This document shows positions 32,366 through 40,227 of a DNA stretch of 64,000 nucleotides, piece after piece. The notes beneath the pieces were generated by a model that worked only from the letters and a program-made list of their open reading frames with translations, ran no database searches and had not been told where the DNA came from. Within the stretch, counting starts at the first letter, position 1, and the number at the start of each line of letters is the position of its first letter. The stretch comes from Thiodubiliella sp900128405. GTDB lineage: Bacteria > Pseudomonadota > Gammaproteobacteria > PS1 > Pseudothioglobaceae. The stretch is from assembly GCA_963682085.1 (NCBI GenBank), contig OY821614.1, forward strand, positions 1,798,001 through 1,862,000. Reading direction: 5' to 3'. The position numbers and the translations under genes were made by a program.

Positions 32366-32793
32366 AGACTATCGCCGACAAATATTGTGAGACCTAATGC
32401 TTCTAATCGTTTTATTTGGGCATCAAACGCTCTGCCGACTATTTTTTGCTTGGTTTTGTGAAAAATATCAACCCCAGCTTGTAAAATATGCACCAATTGC
32501 TGTTCATCTTGAAAATAAATATCAACTTTTCTTTGAATAAAATCACTCTCTTTTGTTGGCGATAACGATATATTGGGAATAACCGTATTTTTATTGATTT
32601 TAACAACCATAAAATCAGGTTCAATTACTAAGATTTCATCCACATAGCTTTCTATATTGGTCAAGTTTATTGACTGAGTTAATAGAATTTTTTTGTAAAC
32701 AAAGTCAGAAGCCAAACTGTTTTTTGACAAAGTAACGCCAACGATACACAATAGAAATATTGACCAAACCCATGTTTTATTATATTTTTTCAT
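32362..32793 (-). CDS. Exported protein resembling an M14 peptidase propeptide
   Basis: 143 residues with a Sec signal peptide (about 1-29, cleaved near SLASD). The C-terminal half (QLVHILQAGVDIFHKTKQKI then VGRAFDAQIKRLEALGLTIF) looks like the activation peptide found at the N-terminus of many secreted M14 carboxypeptidases. Its stop overlaps the start of the peptidase gene (ATGA). I infer that an inhibitor/foldase part usually fused to the enzyme is encoded here as its own protein. No catalytic motif of its own is visible. Confidence 0.65.
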   Translation of the reverse strand: MKKYNKTWVWSIFLLCIVGVTLSKNSLASDFVYKKILLTQSINLTNIESYVDEILVIEPDFMVVKINKNTVIPNISLSPTKESDFIQRKVDIYFQDEQQLVHILQAGVDIFHKTKQKIVGRAFDAQIKRLEALGLTIFVGDSL

Positions 32794-32910
32794 TTATTTG
32801 ATTGCTAAATCTTCAATTCAGTATCTGATTAAAAATCTTTTTTCCTAGTTTGTCAATAATAATCGTTATAATTCGCACAACTTTTAAAAAATAATTTTAC
32901 AGGAGAATTT

Positions 32911-33549
32911 ATGAAATCATATCAAAAAGATTTTGTGGACTTTATGCTAGAAATTGGTGCTTTAAAATTTGGAGAATTTACGCTTAAATCAGGTCGCATT
33001 AGTCCTTATTTCTTTAATGCAGGTGCCTTTAATACAGGTGAACATCTGTCCAGATTGGGTAAATTTTACGCACAAGCCATTCAAGAAAGCAACTTAGAAT
33101 TCGATGTATTATTCGGCCCAGCCTACAAAGGTATTCCACTCGCCACCGCCACCGCTATGGCATTGAATGATAGTTTTAATCAAAATGTGCCTTATAGTTT
33201 TAACCGCAAAGAAGCCAAAACTCACGGTGAAGGCGGCGATATTGTTGGACACCCACTCACAGGCAATATTTTAATTATTGACGATGTTATTACCGCAGGC
33301 ACCGCTATCCGTGAAGCAATGGACATTATCAAAGCAAATGGTGCTACTGCCAAAGGCGTAATTGTTGCCGTTGACCGCCAAGAAAAAGGCAAAGGCGAAC
33401 AATCAGCCATTCAAGAAGTTGAGCAAAATTTTAACATTCAAGTACTAAGTATCATCAACTTATCACATTTGGTAGATTACCTAAAACAAGGTAACGACCA
33501 AACACTCATCGAACGCATCGAATCCTATCGCAACCAGTATGGAGTTTAA
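32911..33549 (+). CDS. pyrE: Orotate phosphoribosyltransferase
   Basis: 212 residues, normal length. Transfers phosphoribosyl from PRPP to orotate in pyrimidine synthesis. The PRPP-binding signature ILIIDDVITAGTAIREAM is intact, together with GPAYKGIPLATATA and the flexible catalytic loop FNRKEAKTHGEGG. A strong ribosome site ACAGGAG precedes the ATG. TATAAT in the upstream sequence (32868-32873) is a likely -10 box. A short repeat copy follows the gene. Confidence 0.97.
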   Translation: MKSYQKDFVDFMLEIGALKFGEFTLKSGRISPYFFNAGAFNTGEHLSRLGKFYAQAIQESNLEFDVLFGPAYKGIPLATATAMALNDSFNQNVPYSFNRKEAKTHGEGGDIVGHPLTGNILIIDDVITAGTAIREAMDIIKANGATAKGVIVAVDRQEKGKGEQSAIQEVEQNFNIQVLSIINLSHLVDYLKQGNDQTLIERIESYRNQYGV

Positions 33550-33605
33550 TAACGCTTTTTTTAAAAACAAACCAAATAAACTGACCAAGCATTAAATGCC
33601 ATAAA

Positions 33606-33690
33606 GCCTTTGCATAAATATGAATAATCGTTAAGATTTCACTTTTTGCTAATCCTTTCTTTGTGTAAAGGTCTTTTAAAGTTGGAAATA
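33606..33690 (+). repeat. Dispersed intergenic repeat, short form
   Basis: The left arm CCTTTGCATAAATATGAATA is followed by a shortened core (ACTTTTTGCTAATC) and a degenerate right arm ending TAAAGGTCTTTTAAAGTTGG. The tail is shared with 34373-34402, and the head and core with 44503-44590. Confidence 0.7.
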
Positions 33691-33739
33691 AAATAAATTC
33701 AGAGGTGATATTGTTAAAAAGCAACTTGCTCATTAATAA

Positions 33740-33850
33740 TGCAACAAAGTGTGTAGGGCTTATAATTGTGCTGAGTATTTAGAAGAATGCACGGAAATAA
33801 TGCAGTGGTATACTGATTTTTTGGATGATTTAAAAGCTAAAAATAATTAA
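33740..33850 (+). pseudogene. C-terminal relic resembling a phage-type integrase
   Basis: An open frame of 36 codons, closed in front by two stop codons, reads CNKVCRAYNCAEYLEECTEI then MQWYTDFLDDLKAKNN. The pattern Y-x-C-A-E-Y-L-E-E...W-x-D-F-L recalls the C-terminal tail of tyrosine integrases. No catalytic region is left. The remaining spacer between pyrE (33550) and 33947 contains only this relic and one repeat copy. Confidence 0.35.
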
Positions 33851-33946
33851 TTTTTTTTTTAGAAAATCAAAGTTTTTGGAAAATAAATTTTATTTTTTAG
33901 CCACTTATGACATAATACTTGCAACTTACTTATTAAAGTTCATATT

Positions 33947-34324
33947 ATGACTAGATTAGATTTACTTAAAAGAGTGCAAAAAAGAAAAAAACAAATCGGC
34001 TTAACAATTGATAATATCGCCAAACTCTCTCACCTTGGAAACCGAACGGTTACAAGGTTTTTAGCAGGGGAAGATGTAAAAATATCCACAGTAGAAAGTA
34101 TAACCCATTTATTAGGACTTGATTTTGCTGGTAATGAAACACTCAGTATAAATGAGTTAGAGCAAAATAGAGCCAAAGAAAAAGCCTTGTATATGGTTTC
34201 TCTTGTGCAAGATACCTCTTCACTTGAGCAACAAGGCTTGGATAATGAACAATTAAATTTATTGATAGAACAGGCTAAGAATAGCTTTTTACACCAGCAT
34301 CAAAAAAGCTTATGGATCAACTAA
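33947..34324 (+). CDS. XRE-like helix-turn-helix regulator
   Basis: 125 residues. The N-terminal 60 residues form a lambda-repressor-type HTH (LTIDNIAKLSHLGNRTVTRF then LAGEDVKISTVESITHLLGL). The C-terminal half (RAKEKALYMVSLVQDTSSLE then QQGLDNEQLNLLIEQAKNSF) is a helical segment I have seen in similar orphan regulators. There is no toxin gene on either side: an integrase relic lies in front and a repeat plus tRNA-Ser behind. The context is a small foreign remnant. A promoter-like TTATGACATAATACT precedes it. Target unknown. Confidence 0.8.
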   Translation: MTRLDLLKRVQKRKKQIGLTIDNIAKLSHLGNRTVTRFLAGEDVKISTVESITHLLGLDFAGNETLSINELEQNRAKEKALYMVSLVQDTSSLEQQGLDNEQLNLLIEQAKNSFLHQHQKSLWIN

Positions 34325-34330
34325 TCCCAC

Positions 34331-34402
34331 TAACTAATAATCATTAAGAGTTTGCCTTTTATCAATCTTTTCTTTGTGCAGAGGTCTTTAAAGTTGGAAA
34401 TA
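34331..34402 (+). repeat. Dispersed intergenic repeat, short form
   Basis: TAATAATCATTAAGAGTTTG ... CTTTGTGCAGAGGTCTTTAA then AGTTGGAAATAAAA. The last 30 bp are nearly identical to 33660-33692, so the two short copies, 0.7 kb apart, share an internal deletion and flank. Confidence 0.65.
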
Positions 34403-34443
34403 AAAAAAATGCCATTAAATATATTGATTTAAAGGCATTTTTG
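34403..34443 (-). terminator. Terminator behind tRNA-Ser, probably bidirectional
   Basis: AAATGCC(ATTAAAT) and (ATTTAAA)GGCATTT form a long stem. On the minus strand the stem ends in a run of eight T, just downstream of tRNA-Ser. On the plus strand it would also stop the HTH gene transcript. Confidence 0.75.
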
Positions 34444-34451
34444 TAAAATAA

Positions 34452-34541
34452 TGGTGGAGGGATAGGGATTTGAACCCTAGAAGGAGATTAATCCTTGCTG
34501 GTTTTCAAGACCAGTGCATTCAGCCGCTCTGCCATCCCTCC
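34452..34541 (-). tRNA. tRNA-Ser (TGA)
   Basis: 90 nt with an encoded CCA. The acceptor GGAGGGA pairs with TCCCTCC. The anticodon loop is CTTGAAA with anticodon TGA, followed by a long variable arm and the T arm GGTTCAAATCC. The base before CCA is A, whereas bacterial serine tRNAs usually carry G at position 73. All other parts look normal. Confidence 0.95.
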
Positions 34542-34607
34542 GAAAGGGGGTATGATACCGAGAGTTTTGTTAATAGTAAATAGATTTGATTAAATTTAAC
34601 TACCCTA

Positions 34608-34715
34608 AGGTTTTTGCATCAATATGAATCATTATCAAGAGTTCGCCTTTCACTTATTTGGCAGTTTTTGAACCTTGTTAGGACAAAATAAAACTTGTTA
34701 ATTTTTATCTCAAGG
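34608..34715 (+). repeat. Dispersed intergenic repeat (copy inside direct repeats)
   Basis: AAGGTTTTTGCATCAATATG then AATCATTATCAAGAGTTCGC matches the left arm of the long copies, and AACCTTGTTAGGACAAAAT matches the core of the copy at 14001. The right arm is reduced to TTGTTAATTTTTATCTCAAG. Confidence 0.65.
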
Positions 34716-34942
34716 TGGAACAAATTATTGGGGGCGTTGTTGCTATTTTCTGTTAAGTTAATTTTTTCATAGTTTCTTTTTTTGTAAAACTATTTTATCT
34801 TGCATTATTTTCAAAAATAAACTAGATAATTTGACGCTCATCCTTATCTCAAATTAGAGATCTTTGTATTGTGCTTTACGACTCTCGGATAGGCAGTAAT
34901 AGGCTTGATTAAATTTAACTATGAAAGCCAAGTGATTTTAAG

Positions 34943-34948
34943 TATAAT
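34943..34948 (+). promoter_or_regulatory. Likely -10 box of the rpmB-rpmG promoter
   Basis: TATAAT 34 bp upstream of the rpmB start. The -35 position has no good match. Position and perfect hexamer support it. Confidence 0.5.
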
Positions 34949-34981
34949 GCTTTCTTTTTAGAATTTTAGAATAGGTGAGTT

Positions 34982-35218
34982 ATGGCAAAGGTATGTCAAG
35001 TAACGGGCAAACGCCCGATTAGTGGTAATAATGTTTCTCATGCGCATAATAAAACGCGTAGGCGTTTTTATCCAAATCTACACACACACCGCTTTTGGGT
35101 GGAAAGTGAGAACCGTTTTGTAAAGTTAAAACTAACTGCAAAAGGTTTGCGTATTGTTGATAAAAAAGGTATTGACACAGTATTAACAGAAATTCGCGCT
35201 CGTGGCGAAAAGGTTTAA
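34982..35218 (+). CDS. rpmB: 50S ribosomal protein L28
   Basis: 78 residues, standard length. Opens MAKVCQVTGKRPISGNNVSH, has NKTRRRFYPNLHTHRFWVES and ends with the conserved IDTVLTEIRARGEKV. It is a component of the large ribosomal subunit. GGTGAG serves as ribosome site. rpmG follows 10 bp later, the universal rpmB-rpmG pair. Confidence 0.98.
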   Translation: MAKVCQVTGKRPISGNNVSHAHNKTRRRFYPNLHTHRFWVESENRFVKLKLTAKGLRIVDKKGIDTVLTEIRARGEKV

Positions 35219-35228
35219 GGGGTAAATT

Positions 35229-35384
35229 ATGAGAGAAAAAATTAGGTTAGTATCATCAGCCAAAACAGGTCATTTTTATACGACAACTAAGAACAAACGA
35301 CTACACCCAGAAAAGGTAGAAGTTAAAAAGTTTGATCCAGTTGTTAGACAGCATGTGATGTATAAGGAAGCTAAGATTAAGTGA
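35229..35384 (+). CDS. rpmG: 50S ribosomal protein L33
   Basis: 51 residues: MREKIRLVSSAKTGHFYTTT then KNKRLHPEKVEVKKFDPVVR. It has the L33 pattern without the zinc cysteines (the C-minus form). It sits directly after rpmB. Its stop TGA overlaps a GTG start of the next gene (GTGA), so the next gene is probably translated from the same message. Confidence 0.97.
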   Translation: MREKIRLVSSAKTGHFYTTTKNKRLHPEKVEVKKFDPVVRQHVMYKEAKIK

Positions 35385-35818
35385 CTTTTTCCTATCAAAA
35401 AATTAAGCAGAATGATTCAATTTTAGAGGATTGGAAGCGATATTTAGATCCAACGCAAAAAGCAGTATTTGAAAGTGAATTAAGTGATTTTGAATGGCAT
35501 GCTGTATTGGATGGCGATAAGAAAATTATTGCAGTTTTTCAAATTATTAATGTTTTAGATAAGTATGCTAAGAATTTAAACATTCATTTTCATCCAACTT
35601 TTAAAAAAGATGATGATAATATTATTAATATTATCATTTTTATATATAATTCTATGTTGTTAATCTGTAAAAAGAAAGACATTAAAAAATTAAAATTGTA
35701 TATTGATGACTCGTTGATACTTAATATATTTATGATAATTACCACACATCAGGCAGAAAATAAAGATATAATGAAAGCTAAAAATTATGGTAAATGGATA
35801 GAAATCCAAATGAAATAG
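35381..35818 (+). CDS. Unknown protein, GNAT-like at most
   Basis: 145 residues starting at GTG 35381 inside the rpmG stop. There is no signal peptide; one strongly hydrophobic stretch (NIINIIIFIYNSMLLI, about residues 79-95) is more likely a buried strand-helix than a membrane anchor. The ending (AKNYGKWIEIQMK) and the strand FEWHAVLDGDKKIIAVFQII faintly suggest an acetyltransferase-type fold, but no acetyl-CoA loop is visible. It is AT-rich. It would be expressed with ribosomal proteins if the coupling is real. Function unknown. Confidence 0.6.
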   Translation: MTFSYQKIKQNDSILEDWKRYLDPTQKAVFESELSDFEWHAVLDGDKKIIAVFQIINVLDKYAKNLNIHFHPTFKKDDDNIINIIIFIYNSMLLICKKKDIKKLKLYIDDSLILNIFMIITTHQAENKDIMKAKNYGKWIEIQMK

Positions 35819-35829
35819 AGGGTGGTTTT

Positions 35830-36000
35830 ATGAAGATAACAAATAAAAATGTTTTAACAAATAAGTTGACAGCAATGCTTAAAAAGGATTGGTATGGTGA
35901 AAAAGGCCATCTTACTGACAATGAAATGTTTAAATACTGTGAGTTTTATACGGGTGATTTTTGGAAAAAATTAGAGGAATCTAATAAAAAAGTGGCTTAA
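35830..36000 (+). CDS. Small protein of unknown function
   Basis: 56 residues from ATG 35830 (MKITNKNVLTNKLTAMLKKD), preceded by a good ribosome site GAGGGTGG. An in-frame ATG further up (35794) lacks one and lies inside the previous gene. It contains WYGEKGHLTDNEMFKYCEFY and ends NKKVA. No known domain. It is the last gene before a terminator, so rpmB-rpmG-unknown-unknown form one unit. Confidence 0.6.
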   Translation: MKITNKNVLTNKLTAMLKKDWYGEKGHLTDNEMFKYCEFYTGDFWKKLEESNKKVA

Positions 36001-36021
36001 TTTTTAATAATTTCCGATAAG

Positions 36022-36045
36022 AAACCGCTGAAAAGCGGTTTTTTA
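36022..36045 (+). terminator. Rho-independent terminator
   Basis: AAACCGCT, loop GAAA, AGCGGTTT and a T run. It closes the rpmB-rpmG unit and faces the convergent acnB gene. Confidence 0.9.
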
Positions 36046-36065
36046 TTGTCTGCTAGGATAAGCAA

Positions 36066-38624
36066 TTACTCTTTTAAAATTGTATCAAGTGCAATATGCC
36101 CAACAGCATCTTGATATTCAGATATTTGGTCAAAATTAAGATATTGATAAATATTGTCTGACATCGGCTTAATAGTTTGCATTTCTGCTTGATATTCTTC
36201 AACTGTTGGAATTCGTCCGAGTTTTGCGGCAATAGCTGCTACTTCAGCGGATGATAAATACACATCGGCATTATCACCTAGGCGGTTGGGGAAGTTGCGA
36301 GTTGAGGTGGAAACTACGGTGGCATTATCTTTAACGCGTGCTTGATTGCCCATACACAGAGAGCATCCGGGGGTTTCTGTGTGTTGAGTGATGGATTCAA
36401 AAGTTTGATATATGCCTTCTGTTTTAAGTTGTGCCTCGTCCATGCGGGTTGGTGGTGCAATCCAAAGTTCGGTGGGTAGATTTGATTGGTTTTTCAGTAG
36501 TTGTGCAACGGCTCTAAAGTGTCCGATATTGGTCATACATGAGCCAATAAAGACTTCGTCGATTTTTGTGTTGGCTACTTCTGAGAGTAGTTTGACATCA
36601 TCTGGGTCATTTGGACAGGCAAGAATTGGCTCTTTAATTTCATCAAGGTTGATTTCAATTGTTGCCGCATATTCACAATCTGAGTCTGCTGTTAATAATT
36701 CAGGTGCATCTAGCCACTTTTGCATCGCTTGAATGCGGCGTGCAATGGTTTTTTTGTCCTCATAGCCCATTTCTATCATAGAGGACAGTAAGGCAATATT
36801 AGATTGCAAATATTCCGCTACAGGCTCTTTGTTGAGTTTGATAGTGCAACCGTTAGCACTTCGTTCTGCTGAGGCATCGGTTAATTCAAAGGCTTGTTCA
36901 ATTTTTAAATCTCCTAGCCCTTCAATTTCTAAAATGCGTCCTGAAAAAATATTTTTCTTATTGGATTTTTCAACGGTTAACAAACCCTGCTGAATGGCAA
37001 CATAAGGAATGGCGTTAACCAAATCTCGTAGGGTAATTCCAGATTGCATTTTCCCACTAAAACGCACCAAAACGGATTCTGGCATATCCAATGGCAATAC
37101 GCCAATAGAGGCGCCAAACGCTACCAAACCAGACCCTGCTGGAAAACTGATACCAACTGGAAACCGCGTGTGTGAATCGCCGCCTGTGCCTACCGTGTCA
37201 GGTAACAACATACGATTTAACCATGAGTGAATAATGCCATCGCCCGGCTTGAGTGATACGCCACCACGAGATTGCATAAAGTCAGGCAGTGAATGTTGTA
37301 GTTCCAAATCAACAGGTTTGGGGTAAGCGGCTGTGTGGCAAAAACTTTGCATAACCAAATCAGCTGAAAAACCTAAGCATGCCAATTCCTTGAGTTCATC
37401 ACGGGTCATTGCCCCTGTGGTATCTTGTGAGCCAACGGTCGTCATACGAGGCTCACAATAAGTGCCGGGTGCAATGCCCGCAACACCACAGGCTTTGCCA
37501 ACAATTTTTTGTGCTAAGGTATAGCCTGTGCCATTGTTATTTGTATCTTGTGGGCGTAAAAATATATCACTGATATTCAAATCTAAATCTTGGCGTGTTT
37601 TATCGCTCAATCCTCGTCCAATAATGAGTGGAATGCGTCCCCCTGCACGAATTTCATCGGGGATGGTGGTTGGCGTGAGCTTGAAAGTGGAGATGGTTTC
37701 GCCCTTGGCATTGGTAATTTTCCCTGCGTAAGGATGAATGGTAATTTCATCCCCCATTTGCATTTTAGACACATCACATTCAATCGGCAATGCACCTGAA
37801 TCTTGTGCAGTATTAAAGAAAATTGGTGCAATGTTGCCACCCAACACCACGCCACCACCGCGTTTATTTGGCACAAAATCAATGTCATTACCCATGTGCC
37901 ATAGAACAGAGTTAATGGCAGATTTGCGTGAAGAGCCAGTGCCAACTACATCACCAACGAAGGCGAGCGGTAATCCTTTTTCTTTAAGTTGTGCAATGGT
38001 TTCTAAAGGAGTGTCCATTTTTTTAATCAACATTGATTGCGCATGCAGTGGAATATCGGGGCGTGACCAAGCCTCAGTAGCAGGTGATAAGTCATCGGTA
38101 TTGATTTCACCGTCAACACGAAAAACTGTGAGTTTAATACTCTCAGGTAGTGCCTTTTTGTTGGTAAACCAGTCGGCATTTGCCCAAGCATTAACCACTT
38201 GCTTGGCAAAGGTATTGGTGGCTGATTTTTCTATAATTGTTTGATAGGCTTCATAAATTAGCAGTGTTTTTGATAAAGCATCACAGGCTGTTTGTGCAGT
38301 TGCGTCAATATCAAGCAGTTCAATGAGTGGGGTAATATTATAGCCACCCATCATTGTGCCTAATAAAAAAGTAGCTTGTTGTTGATTGATTGCATGACAA
38401 GTTTGCTCACCTTTGGCAACACTTGTTAAAAAACTGGCTTTAACATAAGCGGCTTCGTCCACGCCGGGTGGTACACGATGAGTGAGTAAGTCTAGGTAAA
38501 AAGCCTCATCATTACCATTTATTAAGTTTTCAACAACAGCGCTTGTTTGTTCTGCATCTAATACTAAGGGGGGTAAATTGTCTTTGACACGCTTGTCAAT
38601 ATGCGCTAGGTAGGCTATTTTCAT
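36066..38624 (-). CDS. acnB: Aconitate hydratase B
   Basis: 852 residues, close to AcnB length (about 865). Interconverts citrate and isocitrate in the TCA cycle. AcnB order is seen: an N-terminal HEAT-like region (first 160 residues), the swivel domain with FVGDVVGTGSSRKSAINSVL, then the catalytic domains with GTGGDSHTRFPVGISFPAGS. The 4Fe-4S ligands lie in FIGSCMTNIGHFRA and PGCSLCMGNQARV. Convergent with the rpmB unit and divergent from purB. In an autotroph it may serve mainly biosynthesis. Confidence 0.97.
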   Translation of the reverse strand: MKIAYLAHIDKRVKDNLPPLVLDAEQTSAVVENLINGNDEAFYLDLLTHRVPPGVDEAAYVKASFLTSVAKGEQTCHAINQQQATFLLGTMMGGYNITPLIELLDIDATAQTACDALSKTLLIYEAYQTIIEKSATNTFAKQVVNAWANADWFTNKKALPESIKLTVFRVDGEINTDDLSPATEAWSRPDIPLHAQSMLIKKMDTPLETIAQLKEKGLPLAFVGDVVGTGSSRKSAINSVLWHMGNDIDFVPNKRGGGVVLGGNIAPIFFNTAQDSGALPIECDVSKMQMGDEITIHPYAGKITNAKGETISTFKLTPTTIPDEIRAGGRIPLIIGRGLSDKTRQDLDLNISDIFLRPQDTNNNGTGYTLAQKIVGKACGVAGIAPGTYCEPRMTTVGSQDTTGAMTRDELKELACLGFSADLVMQSFCHTAAYPKPVDLELQHSLPDFMQSRGGVSLKPGDGIIHSWLNRMLLPDTVGTGGDSHTRFPVGISFPAGSGLVAFGASIGVLPLDMPESVLVRFSGKMQSGITLRDLVNAIPYVAIQQGLLTVEKSNKKNIFSGRILEIEGLGDLKIEQAFELTDASAERSANGCTIKLNKEPVAEYLQSNIALLSSMIEMGYEDKKTIARRIQAMQKWLDAPELLTADSDCEYAATIEINLDEIKEPILACPNDPDDVKLLSEVANTKIDEVFIGSCMTNIGHFRAVAQLLKNQSNLPTELWIAPPTRMDEAQLKTEGIYQTFESITQHTETPGCSLCMGNQARVKDNATVVSTSTRNFPNRLGDNADVYLSSAEVAAIAAKLGRIPTVEEYQAEMQTIKPMSDNIYQYLNFDQISEYQDAVGHIALDTILKE

Positions 38625-38649
38625 CTGCTTGATTAAGGAATAATATAAA

Positions 38650-38665
38650 GCGTATAATTATACGC
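38650..38665. promoter_or_regulatory. Perfect 16-bp palindrome between acnB and purB
   Basis: GCGTATAATTATACGC reads the same on both strands and contains TATAAT in each direction. It lies 26 bp before the acnB start and about 130 bp before purB, so it may be a divergent -10 region, an operator, or both. Confidence 0.5.
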
Positions 38666-38688
38666 CAAGTTAATATAACAGATAAATT

Positions 38689-38802
38689 ATGATAGAAAAT
38701 TCCATCGGAATTAATGAAGATTACACTCAAAAATTTATATCAGATAGCCATGGCACAGCTGAAGTAATTGATAAAAACCAACCAGAGAAAACATGCAATT
38801 AA
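38689..38802 (+). CDS. Possible 37-residue peptide overlapping purB start
   Basis: ATG 38689 opens a frame MIENSIGINEDYTQKFISDS then HGTAEVIDKNQPEKTCN that ends 10 bp into purB. The composition looks protein-like, but there is no clear ribosome site and I know no homologue. It could be a leader peptide for purB or chance. Confidence 0.25.
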   Translation: MIENSIGINEDYTQKFISDSHGTAEVIDKNQPEKTCN

Positions 38803-40169
38803 GTCAATTAACCGCAATTTCCCCTATTGACGGGCGTTATTTTGACAAAACCGAAGTATTAAGTGCTATTTTTAGTGAGTTTGGCTTGATTAAGTATCGT
38901 GTCTTAATTGAGGTCAAATGGCTACAAGCCATGGCAGATAATGCTGGCATTTTAGAGGTGCCAGCATTCAGTGTTGAGGCCAGTCAGTTTTTGACTGATA
39001 TTGTTACGAATTTTTCGCTTACAGATGCGCAAGCAGTTAAAGACATTGAAAAGACCACAAATCATGATGTTAAGGCGGTTGAATATTTTTTAAAAGATAA
39101 AATCAAGAGTAACAAAGAACTAAATGCTGTCAGTGAATTTTTTCATTTTGCCTGCACTTCAGAAGACATTAATAATCTGTCTCATGCACTAATGTTGATT
39201 GATGGGCGTGGCGTGCTGATTGCACAAATGCAAAATGTTTTATCTTTAATAATTAATTTGGCACAAGACAATGCTGCCATTCCAATGCTTTCAAGAACGC
39301 ATGGTCAAACTGCATCACCAACAACTGTTGGCAAAGAAATGGCAAATTTTGCTTATCGCTTAAAACGACAAATTAAGCATTTAGAAAGTGTCAAGATAAT
39401 GGGTAAGTTTAATGGTGCAGTGGGTAATTTTAATGCCCACATCTGTGCTTATCCAGATTTAGATTGGCAAAGCATTTCGCAAGATTTTATTGAAGGGTTA
39501 GGGGTCAATTATGCATCTTATACCGCACAGATTGAAACGCACGATTATATGGCAGAATATTTTCATTCAATGAATCGGTTTAACACTATTTTGATTGATT
39601 TTTGTCGTGATGTTTGGGGGTATATTTCTTTGGGTTATTTCAAGCAAAAAACCATTGCTGGCGAGGTAGGTTCGTCCACTATGCCACACAAAGTTAATCC
39701 GATTGATTTTGAAAATGGTGAAGGTAATCTTGGTATTGCCAATGCACTTAATACGCATTTGGCAGATAAATTAGCCATTTCTCGTTGGCAAAGAGATTTA
39801 TCCGATTCAACTGTATTAAGAAATTTGGGTGTTAGTTGTGCACATTGCTTAGTGGCTTATGCTTCAATTGCTAAGGGTATTGGCAAGTTAGAGACCAATG
39901 AAACTAAATTGTTAGTAGATTTAAACAGTTCGTGGGAAGTGTTGGCCGAACCCATTCAAACAGTGATGCGCCGTTACGGTATTGAGAATCCTTATGAAAA
40001 ACTTAAGGCACTAACTCGTGGTCAAACTATTAATGCAGAAGTATTGGCAAAATTTGTTAAAGACCTTAATATGCCAGAGGAGGCAAAAGTAGCCCTGTCT
40101 AAACTAACACCGATGACTTATATTGGTGATGCACAAAAATTAGCACGAGATATTGAAAAACTGATATAA
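38793..40169 (+). CDS. purB: Adenylosuccinate lyase
   Basis: 458 residues, as in E. coli. Splits fumarate from SAICAR and adenylosuccinate in purine synthesis. Fumarase-superfamily signature GSSTMPHKVNPIDFENGEGN is intact, with the catalytic histidine region SRTHGQTASPTTVGKE and the N-terminal LTAISPIDGRYFDKT. Ribosome site CAGAGAA is weak. The AT-rich 3' end leads to rpsP 58 bp later. Confidence 0.97.
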   Translation: MQLSQLTAISPIDGRYFDKTEVLSAIFSEFGLIKYRVLIEVKWLQAMADNAGILEVPAFSVEASQFLTDIVTNFSLTDAQAVKDIEKTTNHDVKAVEYFLKDKIKSNKELNAVSEFFHFACTSEDINNLSHALMLIDGRGVLIAQMQNVLSLIINLAQDNAAIPMLSRTHGQTASPTTVGKEMANFAYRLKRQIKHLESVKIMGKFNGAVGNFNAHICAYPDLDWQSISQDFIEGLGVNYASYTAQIETHDYMAEYFHSMNRFNTILIDFCRDVWGYISLGYFKQKTIAGEVGSSTMPHKVNPIDFENGEGNLGIANALNTHLADKLAISRWQRDLSDSTVLRNLGVSCAHCLVAYASIAKGIGKLETNETKLLVDLNSSWEVLAEPIQTVMRRYGIENPYEKLKALTRGQTINAEVLAKFVKDLNMPEEAKVALSKLTPMTYIGDAQKLARDIEKLI

Positions 40170-40227
40170 TATTGCGTCTTATGCCGATTTTGGTGTAAGT
40201 TTTTATAAAAAAAGGAGCAAAAAACCC

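Larger units (their letters stand above)
34542..34981. other. Intergenic region with nested direct and inverted repeats
   Basis: 440 bp with no gene. A direct repeat of about 27 bp ending TTGATTAAATTTAACTA occurs at 34575-34602 and 34895-34921. Inside lies a copy of the dispersed repeat (34608-34715). An 8-bp inverted pair CCGAGAGT (34557-34564) / ACTCTCGG (34881-34888) also frames it. The right end carries the rpmB promoter. Confidence 0.65.

Noticed and set aside
37738..38244. 168-residue plus-strand frame inside acnB
   Set aside because: Antisense shadow of a conserved enzyme with intact motifs.
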